Part shown: in pieces, positions 34,263-45,120 of the stretch
Layout: each line of letters opens with the position of its first letter
Numbering within the stretch: position 1 is the stretch's first letter
Source of the DNA: Chimonanthus salicifolius
Taxonomy: Eukaryota > Streptophyta > Magnoliopsida > Laurales > Calycanthaceae
Length of the DNA stretch: 64,000 nucleotides
Assembly: GCA_013350335.1 (NCBI GenBank)
Contig: CM023535.1
Coordinates: 33,450,991 to 33,514,990 of the forward strand
Direction of reading: 5' to 3'
The notes under the pieces: generated by a model
Databases searched by the model: none
What the model was told of the DNA's origin: nothing
What the model saw: only the letters and a program-made list of their open reading frames with translations
Position numbers and translations under genes: made by a program

Positions 34263-34341
34263 CGCGTCGTGACGTCAGCGCCCTTCATCACTTTAAAAAA
34301 AAATTAGACTCTGATTTCGGTGAAAAGGGGCGGGCGTTACA

Positions 34342-34487
34342 AGTCGGGTGAGTGGAGCCGCAATCTTGGAGAAGTCCATAATAAATTTCTAATAATAGCC
34401 AGCCAGTCCCAGAAAGCTGCAGATTTCGGTCACATTCTTCAGAGCTTTCCAGTCTCTAACCTCTGCTACTTTAGCAGGGTCCACGGC
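34342..34487 (-). pseudogene. Ty3/gypsy RT C-terminal fragment between two insertions
   Basis: The minus strand reads [19 protein letters not shown], then [13 protein letters not shown], a TAG stop, and KFIMDFSKIAAPLTR. This is the RT thumb/connection, linking 45121-45629 to 31085. The TAG is in frame, one codon after GYY. It is flanked by the TSD copies AGTCG on the left and ACGGC on the right. Confidence 0.9.
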
Positions 34488-37400
34488 TGTAATGGCCCGG
34501 AATTTGTAAAGTAATATATATGTGTTATTATTTATTTTTTTTTATGGTGAAAATTAGAAAATTGGTGGAGTAAATGGTAAATGGGCCAAAATTGGATAAA
34601 GGCCCAAGTGTGGCCCAATAGACTATGGTTTGGATTTAAATTTATTTAAATGGGTCAAGAATGGTCAAATTGGGTCGAATACCCATTTGGGACCCAATGG
34701 GTCAAGATGGTTAAGCTCTAAGGTAAATGGGCTAGTGGGAAATGTAATTGGGCCATGGGCCCAATGGTGATCCAATAAGAGAAATGGATTGAGTTGGAAA
34801 TTAAATCGTCTAAATTAATATTAATTGGACCAAGGATTGGTGGGGCCGGCCACCATGGTTGATTTAGTCAACCATGGGTGGAGTAATGGAGAAAGAATTA
34901 AGGAAATTAAAAGAGATAAGTGGGAGTTAATTAGCTTAATTTAATAACCTAATTAATGAAGTTAATTCTAGTCTAATCATGGTCAAATGGTCAAATGGTC
35001 AAAACCACTCTAAGAAACACAAACTACTTAAAGAAACACAAGTTTAAACTATGGGCTAAGGATAGAGGTTTTAGCCCAACTACCACCACTAATACACATT
35101 AATCTATGTGTGGTAGGTAGAGGAATTAATTACCCAACCAAAAAAATGAGATAGGTTTTTCTCTCCTCTCTTCATTTCACTCTCATTTTTCTTTCTCTCT
35201 TTCTTACTCTCTCAAGAACGTCCCTCACCAAGGAAAAGAAAAAAGAAAAAAAACTTGGAAGAAGAAGAGAAGAAAAGAGAAGGAATTGCAAGCATAAGTC
35301 CATCACTCAAGACTTTGGGTAGTTCTTCCTATCATCTCCTCTCTTCCCTCTCTCAAAATCTAACCCTACCTTAGCCAAACCCAAACCTTGGAGACTCCAT
35401 CTTGATCAAGCATCTTAACCCAAAGATCAAGGAGAAGAAGAGAAGAGAAGGCCAAGGAGATCAAGAGGAGAGAGAAAGTCGGAGGAGCCAACCGGATTGT
35501 GAGTATTTCTAAAACAAGAGATTTGGATTTTTTTTTAGGGTTTAAGATTTGGAATCCATTTCTTGGATTTGGTGATGGCCAAAACATCATAGGCCTTGGA
35601 TCTCAAATCCATACAATGGAAGGATGAAAATGGACAAAACCCTAAATGGGTAAATTAGGTTAAGAAAAAAAAAAAAAAAAAGGATTAAGAACATTATGTA
35701 ATTAAAATGGATTAGGCATGGGAGTATGGGTTTTGAAGTGGATTGATGGACCATAGGGTTCGGCCATGTACTGTGGCCGAACCCCATGGTAATTGATGTA
35801 TGATTTTTAGGGTTTTATAAGAATGGAAGCCATGGAGAATGAATTAGGGTTTTAAGATTTTAATGATTAAATGTAGCTAAATTTTGAAAAAAGTTTTTAT
35901 GATGGAATCCATGGATGAATGTAAATATTTTAATGGCCTCAAAAGTGGTGAATGAAGGTGAATGTTTTTATGTCTTGAATATCACCTATGAATGATGAAT
36001 CAAGTATTTTGGAACCATGAAGAATGAATGGAATAAGGGCTAAGTTAATGGACTCAATTATGGTGAAGAATGATAGTTTTAAAAGCATGATGTAAAATCC
36101 CTCATGGGAGGATTCATTTTGGGCCTAAGTAATGTAAATAGGTCCAATGAAAGATAAGGAAAAGACATCATGGGTTCGACCATGGTGTATGGCCGAACCC
36201 ATGATTCATATGAGAACCATTTTATGGTCCAAGATTAGGGTTTATGTAAATGATTAAATGAATGGGGATGAAGTCAATTAAGTGGCTGATTTTAATAATT
36301 CTATGATATGGTTGATGGGTCACTAATGGATGTAGGTTATAGATCAAGTATGGACTTAATTATACATGGATTAAATGAATGATTAAACATAGGAGAGGTA
36401 GTGGCAAAACCGTAATTAATGACCCATTTGTAGGTCATGCTATGGGCTAAGTTTAGGATCTATGTCCATGCATTAATGAGGCTAAGTTGAGGGCTAATTC
36501 TTGATAATCTTATAACTTAGTTAATGGTCATTAAGGGATCAAAGAGTATGGATCAAATGGTGGGCTAAGTATGGGGTTTGGTATGTGTTTAAATGAATAA
36601 GGGTTAGATTAATTAAATGGCAAATTTTAATGATCATATGACATGGTTAATGGTACATAAATGGATCTAAGTTTGTGATAAGTTAGGGACTTAATCGTGG
36701 ATAAAATATGGACTGATTTGGTACTGTATAATAAGGTATCGGGACATCGCAAACGGTGCGCGATTGGCGACCGGAATTATAAGACGAAAACGAAAAAGGA
36801 CGCGAGTCGGTATTCGGTAGGATTCCTACCTTTTTGTAAGCCATGGATTGTGTGATGGTTTCATTGATTTATTTTGGGAATTTTATGGTTTATTTTATGA
36901 TGAGCTTTAAATCATGGTTTATGTATCTTATATGGCATAATGCAAGATTATGAGTTATATGCTAAGTTATGAAGGCTATATTATGACTATGGAATATACA
37001 TATTACATAGCATAATGCATTACATCTCATGCATGGCATGGACAGAAAAAAATAAACAAACCGGAGTCCATGCTCCGTCGGGGCGACCGAGAACAGGCAT
37101 GGGGACACCTTGACGAGGCTTTGCCGTCAAGGGGGATATTTTACGATTGGACAGATCTTGACGAGGTTTTTCCGTCAAGAGGGATATGACAGTATATGGT
37201 AGGAATGATGGGTGGGATTCATAACATTGACACCCATGGCATATCATTTACTTATATTTTAGTATATGGTGGTTTATAGTTTTCATTGTGTTATTATCTG
37301 TATATGGTTATTACTAACCCATGTGCTAGCCCTACTCGGAATCCTACTGGGCGCGTTGTTCTAACGCCCTACTTCTACCCTAGCTGACAATGCAGGAGAT

Positions 37401-37876
37401 GGCGGACCGGAAGGGCGAGACGGAAGCCAAGCTTAGGAGCTTGGGGAGGCGGATTAATTATTTTGTTGTACTTTATTTTGGAAAAGATGTATTTGTATAG
37501 TTAGCTTGTCGGAAATGTAATAATTTAGGTAGTTTGCTATGTTTAGGTATTATTTTGGATAATACAGTATAATGACATTTTCGTAATTAATTGGGTATTT
37601 CTTCCCTGCTATCTGAAGAACTGGTAGGATAGTTCTATGATCATCCGCGTTTATTTTTATGTTCCGTGAGCTTACTTGCTACGCGTGAACCGTACTCGTG
37701 GACTTATGTTCCACGCACGCGTAGGGTTGGCCAGTTAAGGGCCGGGCTTTAGAAGCTCGGAACTTAACTCGCGTCGTGACGTCCGCGCCCTTTGTCACTT
37801 TTATTTAAAAAAAAAAAAAGAAAAAAAAAAAAAAAAAGTACTCTGATTTTACGGTAAAAAAGGGGCGGGCGTTACA
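34488..37876 (+). repeat. 5' LTR of the young chromovirus, 3389 bp
   Basis: It runs TGTAATGGCCCGGAATTTG to GGGGCGGGCGTTACA. Modules: U3 palindromes (TTGGGCCATGGGCCCAAT at 34748; CCATGGTTGA/TCAACCATGG at 34852), a CT-rich then purine-rich tract at 35160-35290, donor-like GTGAGT (35499-35504), hairpins at 35756 and 36173, GGTAGGATTCCTACC (near 36818), GGAGTCCATGCTCC (37063), TTGACGAGG/CGTCAAG repeats (37110-37180), TACTAAC (37312-37318) then CTAG (37326-37329), GGGCGCGTTG...AACGCCC (near 37349), and the terminal hairpins (37679-37769). Confidence 0.95.
37679..37769 (+). other. Conserved terminal hairpin pair (HP1-HP2) of the 5' LTR
   Basis: HP1 (37679-37724) pairs CTACGCGTG/CACGCGTAG with a smaller internal GTGGA/TCCAC stem. 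HP2 (37733-37769) pairs AGTTAAG/CTTAACT, then CCGGGCTT/AAGCTCGG with a TAG loop. Confidence 0.8.
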
Positions 37877-37878
37877 GT

Positions 37879-37890
37879 TGGTATCAGAGC
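37879..37890 (+). promoter_or_regulatory. Primer-binding site (initiator tRNA-Met)
   Basis: TGGTATCAGAGC lies 2 nt after the 5' LTR end. It is the standard plant initiator tRNA-Met complement. Positions 37891-38400 are a non-coding leader before gag. Confidence 0.95.
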
Positions 37891-38400
37891 GAATTCGGAA
37901 GAATGAATCTCTCGAAGTAAGATTAAGACGGTTGCACGTCTCACTGACGGCTAAGAATCCCAACCGACCGACTCTTCGGAGACCGCTGCACGGGGGCCGG
38001 GTTAAATTACTTCGATTGACTCAAACTGAAGGGTTTAATCTGAGAACAACATTTGACGGAGAGGGATGATAGCAAGGGAAGAAAAAAAAAAATCAATCAA
38101 TGTAAGTCGGTATTATCAAACATAGCAAGTAGGGTTACATTTTCCCGACATGAGAAAACAAATCTAGGTCTTCCCCAAATTTGACGGAATGATGGTAGGC
38201 TTATTGAACATAGGAGAAAATTCCCCGATTTCACAAATGGAACGAAACATAGATACTTGGGAAGTTTTCCCCAAACCAAGTGTGCTTATTTGGCAATCTT
38301 CCCCAAAAATGAGAAACAAAGTATATTGTTTAGTATTTTTTTTCTTTTCTTTTTCCTCCATTTGAAAAGGAACTAAGTCAGTGTTTTCGATGACTAGGAA

Positions 38401-40884
38401 ATGGCTCCGAAGAGAAGGACTCGTCGCAACCAGAAAGAGGTATCACCACCTCGCCAGGAAGAGGAGGTACCCCATCGGGAAGAGGAACAGAATAATATAA
38501 ACATACAAGGTGTACCTCCCGAGCTAAAAGATGTAGTTCAAGCGGCAGTCACTGCTGCTCTTCAGCAACATTTGAGTGGAAATGCGACTACTAGCGACGG
38601 AAATGCTACTACTAGTGACACTAGTAAGCGGAAGATGGTTAAAGACTTCCAGCAACAGCGTCCTCCCTACTTTAGAGGAAAAGAAGGGGCTGTAGGAGCA
38701 GATTACTGGTTAAAGAAGATCACTCAGATCTTAAATCTGCTTTAGGTTTCCAGTCCGGCTGACAGAATTTTACTGGCAACATCTCAACTGATTGAGGATG
38801 CCGGTAATTGGTGGGAAGTGGTAGAAAAACAACAATCACTGGTGCCGGAAAGGGAAAGAATTGCCATGACTTGGGAATGGTTCTCAGCCACTTTTCTAGA
38901 GCAGTTTTTCCCGGAGGAAGAAAGGGAGAGTCAGACTGAAGCTTTTATATCATTAGTACAAGGCAATATGACAGTGGCAGAGTACCACCGGGAGTTCCTT
39001 CGACTATCTGTCTACGCGTTCTACATGGTGGACACTGAGCACCGGAGGGCCCGTAAGTTTGAACGGGGCCTTCGGCCGAGCATCAAAACTAGGATGACAG
39101 TATTCAAGGAACCTACATTGGCAGGGGTGGTTGGCAGGGCCACTATAGTGGAGCGGGAATTGAATGAGGAAGCGCGGCGTGACAACCGCCGATGGCAGAG
39201 TGGGCGGGGTGCATTTCAACCCAATAAAAGGTTCCGCCCGAGTTTCGGCAGACCCTCATCCGCTACTGGATCTACAGGGGGCTTTCGTCCCAATCAGCCC
39301 TCCCAGTCAGCATCAGTTACCCAAGTTCCTAGAGGTGGGAACACTTGCTATCAGTGTGGCCAACAGGGTCACTTCAAGAGGGAGTGTCCGCAGCTCAACA
39401 GACCCTCTAACTTCAAGGGTTCCTCCCGCCCTCCAGTTAGATCAGCTCCGCCGCGAGGGGGCAGAACATACAATCAGGTAGGACAGGCGCCAAACCCTAC
39501 GGGATCAGGACGACTTTTTGCTATACCTTCTCCAGTAGCAGTGGACCGCTCGGTGATTCAAGGTATGGCCGTAGTTGGTAGTTCTTATGCAATTACATTA
39601 TTTGATTCTGGAGCTTCCCATTCATTTATATCTGCTGCATTCATATCTGCTACGGGCACATTAGTACAGAATCTGTCCACCTCACTTACTATTGTATCCC
39701 CTGTCGGAGACACATCTTTGGGGCTCATATGCACGGCACTGAACACTGAACTCGCTGGATTCAGATTCGAGTTCAATTATTTAGTAATCGATATGGCTGA
39801 GTACGATGTTATATTTGGCATGGACTGGTTGGCTACGTATCAGGCCCATATTGATTGCCATCTTCGTAGAGTGATATTTTGGTCACCCGAAGGAAGGCGG
39901 TATATAGTGCCCGCTGACCGACAGGGCATTCCTAGAAGACTGCAGGAAGAATTGAATCATCTTGCCTTGAACACCCTCAGATTAGATAAGGCACCAATAG
40001 CTGAACTTCCGGCAGTGGTAGTAGATTATGCCGAGGTATTTCCAACAGAGCTCCCTGGTCTGCCACCTAAGAGGGAGATAGATTTTGAGATTAAATTATA
40101 CCCCGGCGCAGCTCCAGTATCGTTACCTCATTACAGGATGGCACCGGCTGAGATGACTGAGTTGAAAAAGCAGATTGATGAACTGCTCAGGCTGGGCTTT
40201 ATTCGGAACAGCACATCCGCATGGGGAGCCCCGGTATTGTTTGTTAAGAAGAAGGACGGTACCCTTCGAATGTGTGTGGATTATAGAAAATTGAACCAGT
40301 TGACTGTCAGGAATAAATATCCCCTACCCAGGATTGATGATCTGTTTGATCAGCTTAGGGGTTCCTCTCACTTTTCCAAGATTGATCTGATGTCCGGATA
40401 CCATCAAATCCGGGTTAGAGAGGAAGACATTGAGAAGACAGCCTTCAGGACACGATATGGATTATATGAGTATGTAGTCATGCCGTTTGGGCTTACTAAT
40501 GCACCGGCGGTGTTCATGGACCTGATGAATAGGATATTCCGTCCTTACTTGGATCAGTTTGTAATTGTATTTATTGATGACATCCTGATCTATTCCAAGA
40601 GTCAGGAGGAACATGCTGAACACCTGCGGATAGTTCTGAACACCCTGAAGAGGAACCAATTGTATGCCAAAGCCAGCAAGTGTGAATTTTGGCTATCAAA
40701 GGTCAATTTCTTGGGGCACGTTATATCGGAAGAAGGCATAGCTGTAGACCCGACTAAGGTAGCGGCAGTGAGGGAGTGGAAAGCACCGACGAATGTGACC
40801 GAGATCCGCAGTTTTCTGGGATTGGCCGATTCACCGGCAGAGTATGGCAGGGCTTGCAGTCGGCTATGGGGACCGACGTATTAA
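38401..40884 (+). pseudogene. Chromovirus gag-pol polyprotein: gag, protease, RT (broken)
   Basis: The ATG at 38401 opens MAPKRRTRRNQKEVSPP, a basic N-terminus. The capsid (gag) region holds DFQQQRPPYFRGKE and later [10 protein letters not shown] and [13 protein letters not shown] at 38743-38745 (residue 115) interrupts it where the relative at 58940-58980 has Glu. The frame then runs open from 38818 to 40884, total 827 residues. The CCHC knuckle [14 protein letters not shown] is at 39346-39387 (residues 316-329). The protease active site DSGASHSF begins at 39604 (residue 402). RT has [27 protein letters not shown] and the catalytic FIDD (40570-40581, D725/D726). After FLGLA (about 40827) it jumps to integrase DNA in a different frame and stops. 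RNase H and the integrase N-terminus are absent. Confidence 0.95.
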
Positions 40885-41670
40885 CTAGCACAGCATTTCA
40901 TCCACAGTCTGATGGACAGTCGGAGAGGACAATACAAACATTGGAGGATATGCTGAGAGCATGCATGCTAGACTTTAAGGGTGGATGGGAGGATCATTTA
41001 CCACTGGTGGAGTTTTCCTAAAATAACAGCTATCAGTCAAGCCTACAGATGGCTCCGTTTGAGGCCTTATATGGTAGGCCATGTAGATCACCAGTGTGTT
41101 GGACAGAAGCCGGTGAGCCTGCGCTGATTGGACCGGAGTTGGTTGCAGAAACTACAGCGCAGATTAAATTGATACGGCAACATCTACTCACTGCACAAAG
41201 CCGACAGAAGAGTTACGCCGACAAAAGGAGAAGGTTCCTCGAATTTGAGGTGGGGGACTTGGTGTTTTTGAAAGTCTCACCACGGAAGGGACACATGAGA
41301 TTTGGAAAGAAAGGGAAACTGTCACCTAGATTTGTGGGACCGTTTCCAATCTTGAAGAGGGTGGGGGGGGGTAGCTTATCAGTTGGCGCTCCCTCCGCAG
41401 TTATCATCATTACATGATGTATTCCATGTGTCTATGTTGAGGAAGTACAACCCTGATCCTTCACATGTATTGAATATTCAAGACATCGATGTGCAAAGCG
41501 ATGTGACATATGTGGAAAAGCCGGTCAGAATAGTCGGGACCGAGCAAAGGGTGTTGCGGAACCGGGCCATTCAGTTCGTTAAGGTGGTATGGGAACGACA
41601 TAGTAATGAAGAAACCACCTGGGAACTTAAGTCGGAGATGAGAGCCTCTCATCCGGAACTCTTTGTGTAA
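40828..41670 (+). pseudogene. Chromovirus integrase C-terminal half with chromodomain (broken)
   Basis: It starts inside the integrase core at [17 protein letters not shown] and continues through STAFHPQSDGQSERTIQTLEDML, which holds the catalytic Glu. A TAA at about 41019-41021 replaces a Tyr codon (relative: SYNNSYQ). MAPFEALYGRPCRSPVCW and the GPY/F-type region (VGDLVFLKVSPRKGHMRFGKKGKLSPRFVGPF) follow. A run of nine G near 41361-41370 shifts the frame. The last part, in the new frame, reads LHDVFHVSMLRKYNPDPSHV and a chromodomain-like end (RVLRNRAIQFVKVVWERHSNEETTWELKSEM). The stop is at 41668-41670. The chromodomain would direct integration to chromatin marks. Core residues upstream are deleted. 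Confidence 0.92.
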
Positions 41671-41714
41671 GATGTTTTGAACCTCTACTTCGCTCGAATT
41701 TTCGGGACGAAAAT

Positions 41715-41732
41715 TTTAAAAGAGGATTGTAT
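41715..41732 (+). promoter_or_regulatory. Polypurine tract before the 3' LTR
   Basis: TTTAAAAGAGGATTGTAT directly precedes the 3' LTR start at 41733; the purine run is AAAAGAGGA. It lies 45-60 bp after the stop of the integrase frame. Confidence 0.7.
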
Positions 41733-44700
41733 TGTAATGGCCCGGAATTTGTAAAGTAATATATATGTGTTATTATTTATTTTTTTTTATGGTGAAAATT
41801 AGAAAATTGGTGGAGTAAATGGTAAATGGGCCAAAATTGGATAAAGGCCCAAGTGTGGCCCAATAGACTATGGTTTGGATTTAAATTTATTTAAATGGGT
41901 CAAGAATGGTCAAATTGGGTCGAATACCCATTTGGGACCCAATGGGTCAAGATGGTTAAGCTCTAAGGTAAATGGGCTAGTGGGAAATGTAATTGGGCCA
42001 TGGGCCCAATGGTGATCCAATAAGAGAAATGGATTGAGTTGGAAATTAAATCGTCTAAATTAATATTAATTGGACCAAGGATTGGTGGGGCCGGCCACCA
42101 TGGTTGATTTAGTCAACCATGGGTGGAGTAATGGAGAAAGAATTAAGGAAATTAAAAGAGATAAGTGGGAGTTAATTAGCTTAATTTAATAACCTAATTA
42201 ATGAAGTTAATTCTAGTCTAATCATGGTCAAATGGTCAAATGGTCAAAACCACTCTAAGAAACACAAACTACTTAAAGAAACACAAGTTTAAACTATGGG
42301 CTAAGGATAGAGGTTTTAGCCCAACTACCACCACTAATACACATTAATCTATGTGTGGTAGGTAGAGGAATTAATTACCCAACCAAAAAAATGAGATAGG
42401 TTTTTCTCTCCTCTCTTCATTTCACTCTCATTTTTCTTTCTCTCTTTCTTACTCTCTCAAGAACGTCCCTCACCAAGGAAAAGAAAAAAGAAAAAAAACT
42501 TGGAAGAAGAAGAGAAGAAAAGAGAAGGAATTGCAAGCATAAGTCCATCACTCAAGACTTTGGGTAGTTCTTCCTATCATCTCCTCTCTTCCCTCTCTCA
42601 AAATCTAACCCTACCTTAGCCAAACCCAAACCTTGGAGACTCCATCTTGATCAAGCATCTTAACCCAAAGATCAAGGAGAAGAAGAGAAGAGAAGGCCAA
42701 GGAGATCAAGAGGAGAGAGAAAGTCGGAGGAGCCAACCGGATTGTGAGTATTTCTAAAACAAGAGATTTGGATTTTTTTTTAGGGTTTAAGATTTGGAAT
42801 CCATTTCTTGGATTTGGTGATGGCCAAAACATCATAGGCCTTGGATCTCAAATCCATACAATGGAAGGATGAAAATGGACAAAACCCTAAATGGGTAAAT
42901 TAGGTTAAGAAAAAAAAAAAAAAAAGGATTAAGAACATTATGTAATTAAAATGGATTAGGCATGGGAGTATGGGTTTTGAAGTGGATTGATGGACCATAG
43001 GGTTCGGCCATGTACTGTGGCCGAACCCCATGGTAATTGATGTATGATTTTTAGGGTTTTATAAGAATGGAAGCCATGGAGAATGAATTAGGGTTTTAAG
43101 ATTTTAATGATTAAATGTAGCTAATTTTTGAAAAAAGTTTTTATGATGGAATCCATGGATGAATGTAAATATTTTAATGGCCTCAAAAGTGGTGAATGAA
43201 GGTGAATGTTTTTATGTCTTGAATATCACCTATGAATGATGAATCAAGTATTTTGGAACCATGAAGAATGAATGGAATAAGGGCTAAGTTAATGGACTCA
43301 ATTATGGTGAAGAATGATAGTTTTAAAAGCATGATGTAAAATCCCTCATGGGAGGATTCATTTTGGGCCTAAGTAATGTAAATAGGTCCAATGAAAGATA
43401 AGGAAAAGACATCATGGGTTCGACCATGGTGTATGGCCGAACCCATGATTCATATGAGAACCATTTTATGGTCCAAGATTAGGGTTTATGTAAATGATTA
43501 AATGAATGGGGATGAAGTCAATTAAGTGGCTGATTTTAATAATTCTATGATATGGTTGATGGGTCACTAATGGATGTAGGTTATAGATCAAGTATGGACT
43601 TAATTATACATGGATTAAATGAATGATTAAACATAGGAGAGGTAGTGGCAAAACCGTAATTAATGACCCATTTGTAGGTCATGCTATGGGCTAAGTTTAG
43701 GATCTATGTCCATGCATTAATGAGGCTAAGTTGAGGGCTAATTCTTGATAATCTTATAACTTAGTTAATGGTCATTAAGGGATCAAAGAGTATGGATCAA
43801 ATGGTGGGCTAAGTATGGGGTTTGGTATGTGTTTAAATGAATAAGGGTTAGATTAATTAAATGGCAAATTTTAATGATCATATGACATGGTTAATGGTAC
43901 ATAAATGGATCTAAGTTTGTGATAAGTTAGGGACTTAATCGTGGATAAAATATGGACTGATTTGGTACTGTATAATAAGGTATCGGGACATCGCAAACGG
44001 TACGCGATTGGCGACCGGAATTATAAGACGAAAACGAAAAAGGACGCGAGTCGGTATTCGGTAGGATTCCTACCTTTTTGTAAGCCATGGATTGTGTGAT
44101 GGTTTCATTGATTTATTTTGGGAATTTTATGGTTTATTTTATGATGAGCTTTAAATCATGGTTTATGTATCTTATATGGCATAATGCAAGATTATGAGTT
44201 ATATGCTAAGTTATGAAGGCTATATTATGACTATGGAATATACATATTACATAGCATAATGCATTACATCTCATGCATGGCATGGGCAGAAAAAAATAAA
44301 CAAACCGGAGTCCATGCTCCGTCGGGGCGACCGAGAACAGGCATGGGGACACCTTGACGAGGCTTTGCCGTCAAGGGGGATATTTTACGATTGGACAGAT
44401 CTTGACGAGGTTTTTCCGTCAAGAGGGATATGACAGTATATGGTAGGAATGATGGGTGGGATTCATAACATTGACACCCATGGCATATCATTTACTTATA
44501 TTTTAGTATATGGTGGTTTATAGTTTTCATTGTGTTATTATCTGTATATGGTTATTACTAACCCATGTGCTAGCCCTACTCGGAATCCTACTGGGCGCGT
44601 TGTTCTAACGCCCTACTTCTACCCTAGCTGACAATGCAGGAGATGGCGGACCGGAAGGGCGAGACGGAAGCCAAGCTTAGGAGCTTGGGGAGGCGGATTA

Positions 44701-45120
44701 ATTATTTTGTTGTACTTTATTTTGGAAAAGATGTATTTGTATAGTTAGCTTGTCGGAAATGTAATAATTTAGGTAGTTTGCTATGTTTAGGTATTATTTT
44801 GGATAATACAGTATAATGGCATTTTCATAATTAATTGGGTATTTCTTCCCTGCTATCTGAAGAACTGGTAGGATAGTTCTATGATCATCCGCGTTTATTT
44901 TTATGTTCCGTGAGCTTACTTGCTACGCGTGAACCGTACTCGTGGACTTATGTTCCACGCACGCGTAGGGTTGGCCAGTTAAGGGCCGGGCTTTAGAAGC
45001 TCGGAACTTAACTCGCGTCGTGACGTCCGCGCCCTTTGTCACTTTTATTTAAAAAAAAAAAAGAAAAAAAAAAAAAAAAAAGTACTCTGATTTTACGGTA
45101 AAAAAGGGGCGGGCATTACA
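41733..45120 (+). repeat. 3' LTR of the young chromovirus, 3388 bp
   Basis: It is nearly identical to 34488-37876. Differences I saw: A/T in GCTAA(A/T)TTTTG, GGT(G/A)CGCGATT, GCATGG(A/G)CAG, AATG(A/G)CATTTTC(G/A)TAA, terminal GGGC(G/A)TTACA, and A-run lengths. Most are transitions, as expected of methylated DNA. The terminus GGGCATTACA is followed by the TSD ACGGC. Confidence 0.96.
44923..45013 (+). other. Conserved terminal hairpin pair (HP1-HP2) of the 3' LTR
   Basis: HP1 is at 44923-44968 and HP2 at 44977-45013, identical in pairing to the 5' LTR copy. Confidence 0.8.

Larger units (their letters stand above)
31091..34341 (+). mobile_element. Solo gypsy LTR, plus orientation, 3.25 kb, TSD AGTCG
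   Basis: It starts TGTAATAGCCCGAATTTTCG and ends GGGGCGGGCGTTACA. Exact duplications AGTCG lie at 31086-31090 and 34342-34346. It splits the RNase H/RT part of the minus-strand pol gene, which reads on directly across the gap. Modules: U3 palindromes TTGGGCCATGGGCCCAAT (31358) and CCATGGTTGA/TCGACCATGG (31518), purine-rich leader (31890-31930), donor-like GTGAGT (32154-32159), hairpins (32415, 32638, 32870), GGTAGGACTCCTACC (near 33283), two GGAGTCCATGCTCC units (33548, 33604), and the terminal hairpins (34174-34262). Confidence 0.95.
34488..45120 (+). mobile_element. Ty3/gypsy chromovirus (Tekay/Del-like) with both LTRs, TSD ACGGC
   Basis: A 10.6 kb insertion with 5' LTR 34488-37876, PBS, gag-pol, polypurine tract and 3' LTR 41733-45120. 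Exact duplications ACGGC flank it (34483-34487 and 45121-45125). By eye the two LTRs differ at only a handful of substitutions plus A-run length over ~3.39 kb, so it is the youngest insertion in the window. The gene is nevertheless broken: an in-frame TAG at 38743, a deletion joining RT to integrase near 40827, a TAA near 41019 and a frameshift at a G run near 41361. It probably moved using proteins from another copy. Confidence 0.96.

Noticed and set aside
37879..37890. Possible tRNA gene remnant
   Set aside because: TGGTATCAGAGC is only the primer-binding site complementary to tRNA-Met; no cloverleaf surrounds it.
40776..41021. Separate gene starting [10 protein letters not shown]
   Set aside because: It is the alternative frame across the RT/integrase deletion junction; the start codon lies within RT coding sequence.
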